Of a stretch of DNA of 15,430 nucleotides, positions 13,433 to 15,430 are shown piece by piece. The stretch comes from an uncultured Cocleimonas sp. (GTDB lineage: Bacteria; Pseudomonadota; Gammaproteobacteria; Thiotrichales; Thiotrichaceae), in contig CALJIH010000079.1 in the NCBI GenBank assembly GCA_937974135.1, forward strand, positions 1 through 15,430, read 5' to 3'. The notes beneath the pieces were generated by a model. It did no database searches, was not told where the DNA came from, and saw only the letters and a program-made list of their open reading frames with translations. A program made the translations under genes and the position numbers. Positions within the stretch are counted from its first letter, which is position 1. Every line of letters begins with the position of its first letter.

Positions 13433-13529
13433 AAAACTATTTACGTTTATACACAACATAAATCGAGTCGAGCTTAAGTAAAAATACCGCTTTTGGTAGC
13501 TTTTAAAGCAAAGATTGCCAAAACCGCTT

Positions 13530-13550
13530 AAAAGTAGGGGGGTGTCTTTT
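13530..13550 (+). repeat. G-tract intergenic repeat, copy 5
   Basis: AAAAGTAGGGGGGTGTCTTT followed by further T's. It is 133 bp after the GMC oxidoreductase stop and 11 bp from the stop of convergent gloB. The rest of the gap contains only small AT-rich inverted repeats such as TACC/GGTA. Confidence 0.9.
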
Positions 13551-13561
13551 TTTAATATCGT

Positions 13562-14353
13562 TTAATCGTATTCGGTATCTTTCCAGGTTCGCATTGCCGC
13601 AAAGACTTCGGTGGAATTATTGAGTGTTTTACCCGTAGCAGATGCTACTCTTTCAACCACATGATCTAAATGCGTGCGCAAGAATGGATTTGTTTTAATT
13701 TCTAATGAGAGAAGTGATGGTACGGTTTGAATATTATCGTCGCGCATCGCTTGGGCTGTTTTTTCGCGTTCTAATAAATCCACACTCTCTGGTTCAACCC
13801 ATTTAGCAAAACCAATATTTGCCATGGTGTACTCGTGTGCGCAGTAGAGTAAAGTGTCTTCAGGAAGCTTGGCTATTTTAGCCAATGAATCATGCAGTTG
13901 TTCCATGGTGCCATTAAACACACGGCCACAGCCGGCTGCAAAAATCGTATCGCCACAAAACAATCTGTTCTGTCCCTGTGCTTCAGTGAAATAAGCAATA
14001 TGACCTGCTGTGTGACCATAAACGTTCATTACTTTAAATTCAGCATCAATCTCTTCAATACGAATCGTTTCATCACCACCAAGTTTAGTGGTGATGTGGG
14101 GGATACGCTCCGAATACGGGCCGTATACAGGTAAATTTGGATATTCTTCTAGCAGATCGGAAATACCCCCCACGTGATCATTGTGAAAGTGTGTAATTAA
14201 AATTGCAGCAGGTGTAATGTTATTTTCTTTTAATGCAGCAATAACAGGTTTAGCATCACCAGGATCAACGATTGCAGCTTTATCTTGCTTGTCATTACAA
14301 ACTAACCAGATATAGTTGTCAGAGAATGCAGGTACGGTAATAATATGTGCCAT
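13562..14353 (-). CDS. gloB: Hydroxyacylglutathione hydrolase (glyoxalase II)
   Basis: Cytoplasmic metallo-hydrolase that splits S-D-lactoylglutathione to D-lactate and glutathione, the second step of methylglyoxal removal. 263 residues, normal for bacterial GloB (about 250-260). The binuclear metal site is complete: His55, His57, Asp59 and His60 in THFHNDHVGG, His114 in YGHTAGH, Asp135 in FCGDTIF and His173 in CAHEYT. The C-terminal glutathione-binding helical part ends in FAAMRTWKD. The ATG is at 14353, 29 bp from divergent gmk, so the two promoters must overlap each other or the neighbouring coding sequence. No glyoxalase I gene is nearby. Confidence 0.95.
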   Translation of the reverse strand: MAHIITVPAFSDNYIWLVCNDKQDKAAIVDPGDAKPVIAALKENNITPAAILITHFHNDHVGGISDLLEEYPNLPVYGPYSERIPHITTKLGGDETIRIEEIDAEFKVMNVYGHTAGHIAYFTEAQGQNRLFCGDTIFAAGCGRVFNGTMEQLHDSLAKIAKLPEDTLLYCAHEYTMANIGFAKWVEPESVDLLEREKTAQAMRDDNIQTVPSLLSLEIKTNPFLRTHLDHVVERVASATGKTLNNSTEVFAAMRTWKDTEYD

Positions 14354-14382
14354 GTTTATACATAGTCCCTAATGAGATTGTT

Positions 14383-15000
14383 ATGAGTTCAGGAACACTT
14401 TATATCATTTCTGCTCCATCTGGTGCAGGTAAAACGAGTCTAATTACAAAATTATTAGAAGGCTTAGATGATGCTGAAATGGCTGTGTCGCACACGACTC
14501 GTCCACAACGTGAGGGTGAAATTGATGGTAAACACTATCATTTCGTTTCTGCGGATCAGTTTCTCGCTGGAATTGGAAATAATGAGTTTTTAGAACACGC
14601 ACATGTCTTTGGTAATCATTATGGTACTTCAAAAAAAGCAATTGAAGACATCACAAATAAAGGTATTGATGTGATTCTAGAAATTGACTGGCAGGGCGCG
14701 CAACAGGTTCGTAATTTGATGCCTGAAGCTAAATCAATTTTTATTCTACCTCCCTCAAAAGTTGAATTAGAAAAAAGATTACGTGGACGCGGAACAGATT
14801 CTGAAGAAGTGATTGCAAATCGATTAGAACAATCCTGTGCTGATATGACGCATTATGATGAATTTGACTATGTTGTTATCAATGATGACTTTGAAAAAGC
14901 CATGGGATCATTGGAAAGCATTTTTCAGGCGAATCGTGTAACTTTGGCAAAGCAACAGGAAAAGAATACGGTTTTATTGGATGAATTAACCGAGGTTTGA
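14383..15000 (+). CDS. gmk: Guanylate kinase
   Basis: Cytoplasmic kinase converting GMP and ATP to GDP and ADP, essential for guanine nucleotide supply. From the ATG at 14383 it has 205 residues, matching E. coli Gmk (207) and starting in the same way (SSGTLYIISAPSGAGKTS). The P-loop is residues 11-19 with Lys17. GMP-binding motifs are SHTTRPQREGEIDGKHYHF and FLEHAHVFGNHYGTS; EIDWQGAQQVR and the lid RLRGRGTDSEE follow. A frame extended 12 codons upstream to a GTG at 14347 would overlap gloB and is not supported; GAGA about 7 nt before the ATG fits the shorter start. The usual downstream neighbours rpoZ and spoT are not here. Confidence 0.96.
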   Translation: MSSGTLYIISAPSGAGKTSLITKLLEGLDDAEMAVSHTTRPQREGEIDGKHYHFVSADQFLAGIGNNEFLEHAHVFGNHYGTSKKAIEDITNKGIDVILEIDWQGAQQVRNLMPEAKSIFILPPSKVELEKRLRGRGTDSEEVIANRLEQSCADMTHYDEFDYVVINDDFEKAMGSLESIFQANRVTLAKQQEKNTVLLDELTEV

Positions 15001-15018
15001 TCAAACTTAAAAGTAGCT

Positions 15019-15038
15019 AAAAGTAGGGGGGTGTCTTT
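15019..15038 (+). repeat. G-tract intergenic repeat, copy 6, with a partial copy before it
   Basis: AAAAGTAGGGGGGTGTCTTT starts 18 bp after the gmk stop. Directly upstream, AAAAGTAG (15009-15016) repeats the first eight bases, so a partial and a full copy stand in tandem separated by CT. Confidence 0.9.
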
Positions 15039-15098
15039 TATCAATTTTTTTCGTTGTCTAACGCTTAATTTACTTACCCATTTAATTATAAAATACAG

Positions 15099-15430
15099 AT
15101 GTTAGCTGAGACTCTAAAAAATAAAGTTATAGATTATTTAAGAACCGAGACCAAGATAGAGCAATGGAATATTTTGGGTTCAGGTATTGAGGCTAACGAT
15201 TCTGTTGTCTATAGATTATCAAGTCCTGATTATCATCAAGATTATGCTTTGAAAGTTTATCATTTTGATAAAAGTACGAAAATTCATCCACATTACAAAT
15301 CAATAAAACGCTTTGCTGATCTATTAAATCTTAATGACTCTAAGTATCGTGTGCCTGAACCTATTTTTTTATTTTCGGATGAAAGCTGCTTTTTAATGGA
15401 ATGGATTACAGGGCATAGTCTAAAAGATAC
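15099..15430 (+). CDS. Phosphotransferase/kinase-fold protein, N-terminal part only
   Basis: The first 110 residues of a gene cut by the right edge, from the ATG at 15099; no ribosome site is visible. The sequence resembles the N-lobe of aminoglycoside-phosphotransferase or lipopolysaccharide-kinase-like proteins: a glycine-rich strand-turn ILGSGIEANDSVVYRL (25-40), a strand with the putative ATP-contacting lysine YALKVY (Lys52), then VPEPIFLF and the hinge-like FLMEWITGHSLKD. The catalytic HxD/N segment would lie beyond the window. The substrate cannot be told from this part. It follows gmk by 98 bp, with repeat copy 6 between, so it is probably a separate transcription unit. Confidence 0.6.
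   Translation, partial: MLAETLKNKVIDYLRTETKIEQWNILGSGIEANDSVVYRLSSPDYHQDYALKVYHFDKSTKIHPHYKSIKRFADLLNLNDSKYRVPEPIFLFSDESCFLMEWITGHSLKD

Noticed and set aside
14071..14096. 9-bp perfect inverted repeat CATCACCAC/GTGGTGATG with an 8-base loop
   Set aside because: It lies inside gloB coding sequence with no T-run and no link to a gene boundary; codon-driven coincidence is the simpler view.
14347..14382. GTG start for gmk giving 12 extra residues
   Set aside because: It would overlap the gloB start, lacks a ribosome site and adds residues not found in Gmk; the ATG at 14383 matches the family N-terminus.
5449..15038. G-quadruplex formation by the repeat
   Set aside because: Each copy has a single G-run, so no intramolecular quadruplex can form; only intermolecular structures could, which is speculative.
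5449..15038. CRISPR array
   Set aside because: Copies are kilobases apart with genes between them, spacing is irregular and one copy is inverted.

Overview
The window looks like chromosomal core sequence from an AT-rich (about 40% G+C by eye) gammaproteobacterium. The block yibN-grxC-secB-gpsA diverging from envC, with ctpA after envC, is the gene order known from enterobacteria and pseudomonads. IlvD, BetA-like and Gmk-like products also align closely by eye with E. coli proteins recalled from memory. I cannot assign an order or genus. No rRNA, tRNA, CRISPR array, integrase or complete insertion sequence is visible.

Left part (1-5411): a cell-wall pair on the minus strand (envC, then ctpA running off the left edge) diverges from a plus-strand group: an ArsR-family regulator with BigR/SqrR/YgaV-like cysteines, membrane rhodanese yibN, glutaredoxin grxC, export chaperone secB and glycerol-3-phosphate dehydrogenase gpsA. 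The regulator sits where gpmI usually lies.

Middle (5412-11256): a small membrane zinc-ribbon protein; ilvD (minus) with a clear terminator; a secreted protein with an IPTL/PEP-CTERM-like C-terminus; a patatin-like lipoprotein (minus) only 21 bp from a divergent rRNA pseudouridine synthase (rluE type); then a 455-bp gap holding two strong terminator hairpins and a possible small cysteine-rich minus-strand gene or gene remnant.

Right part (11257-15430): a four-helix membrane protein paired with a BetA-like GMC oxidoreductase; gloB (minus) 29 bp from divergent gmk; and the start of a phosphotransferase-fold protein cut by the right edge.

The most unusual structure is a short intergenic repeat, AAAAGTAGGGGGGTGTCTTT, present in six copies. 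Five point rightward and one inverted copy forms a hairpin with its neighbour. All six lie in gaps between genes, mostly just after stop codons. The GTAG core and the inverted pair recall REP/BIME elements moved by RAYT transposases, but no transposase is in the window.
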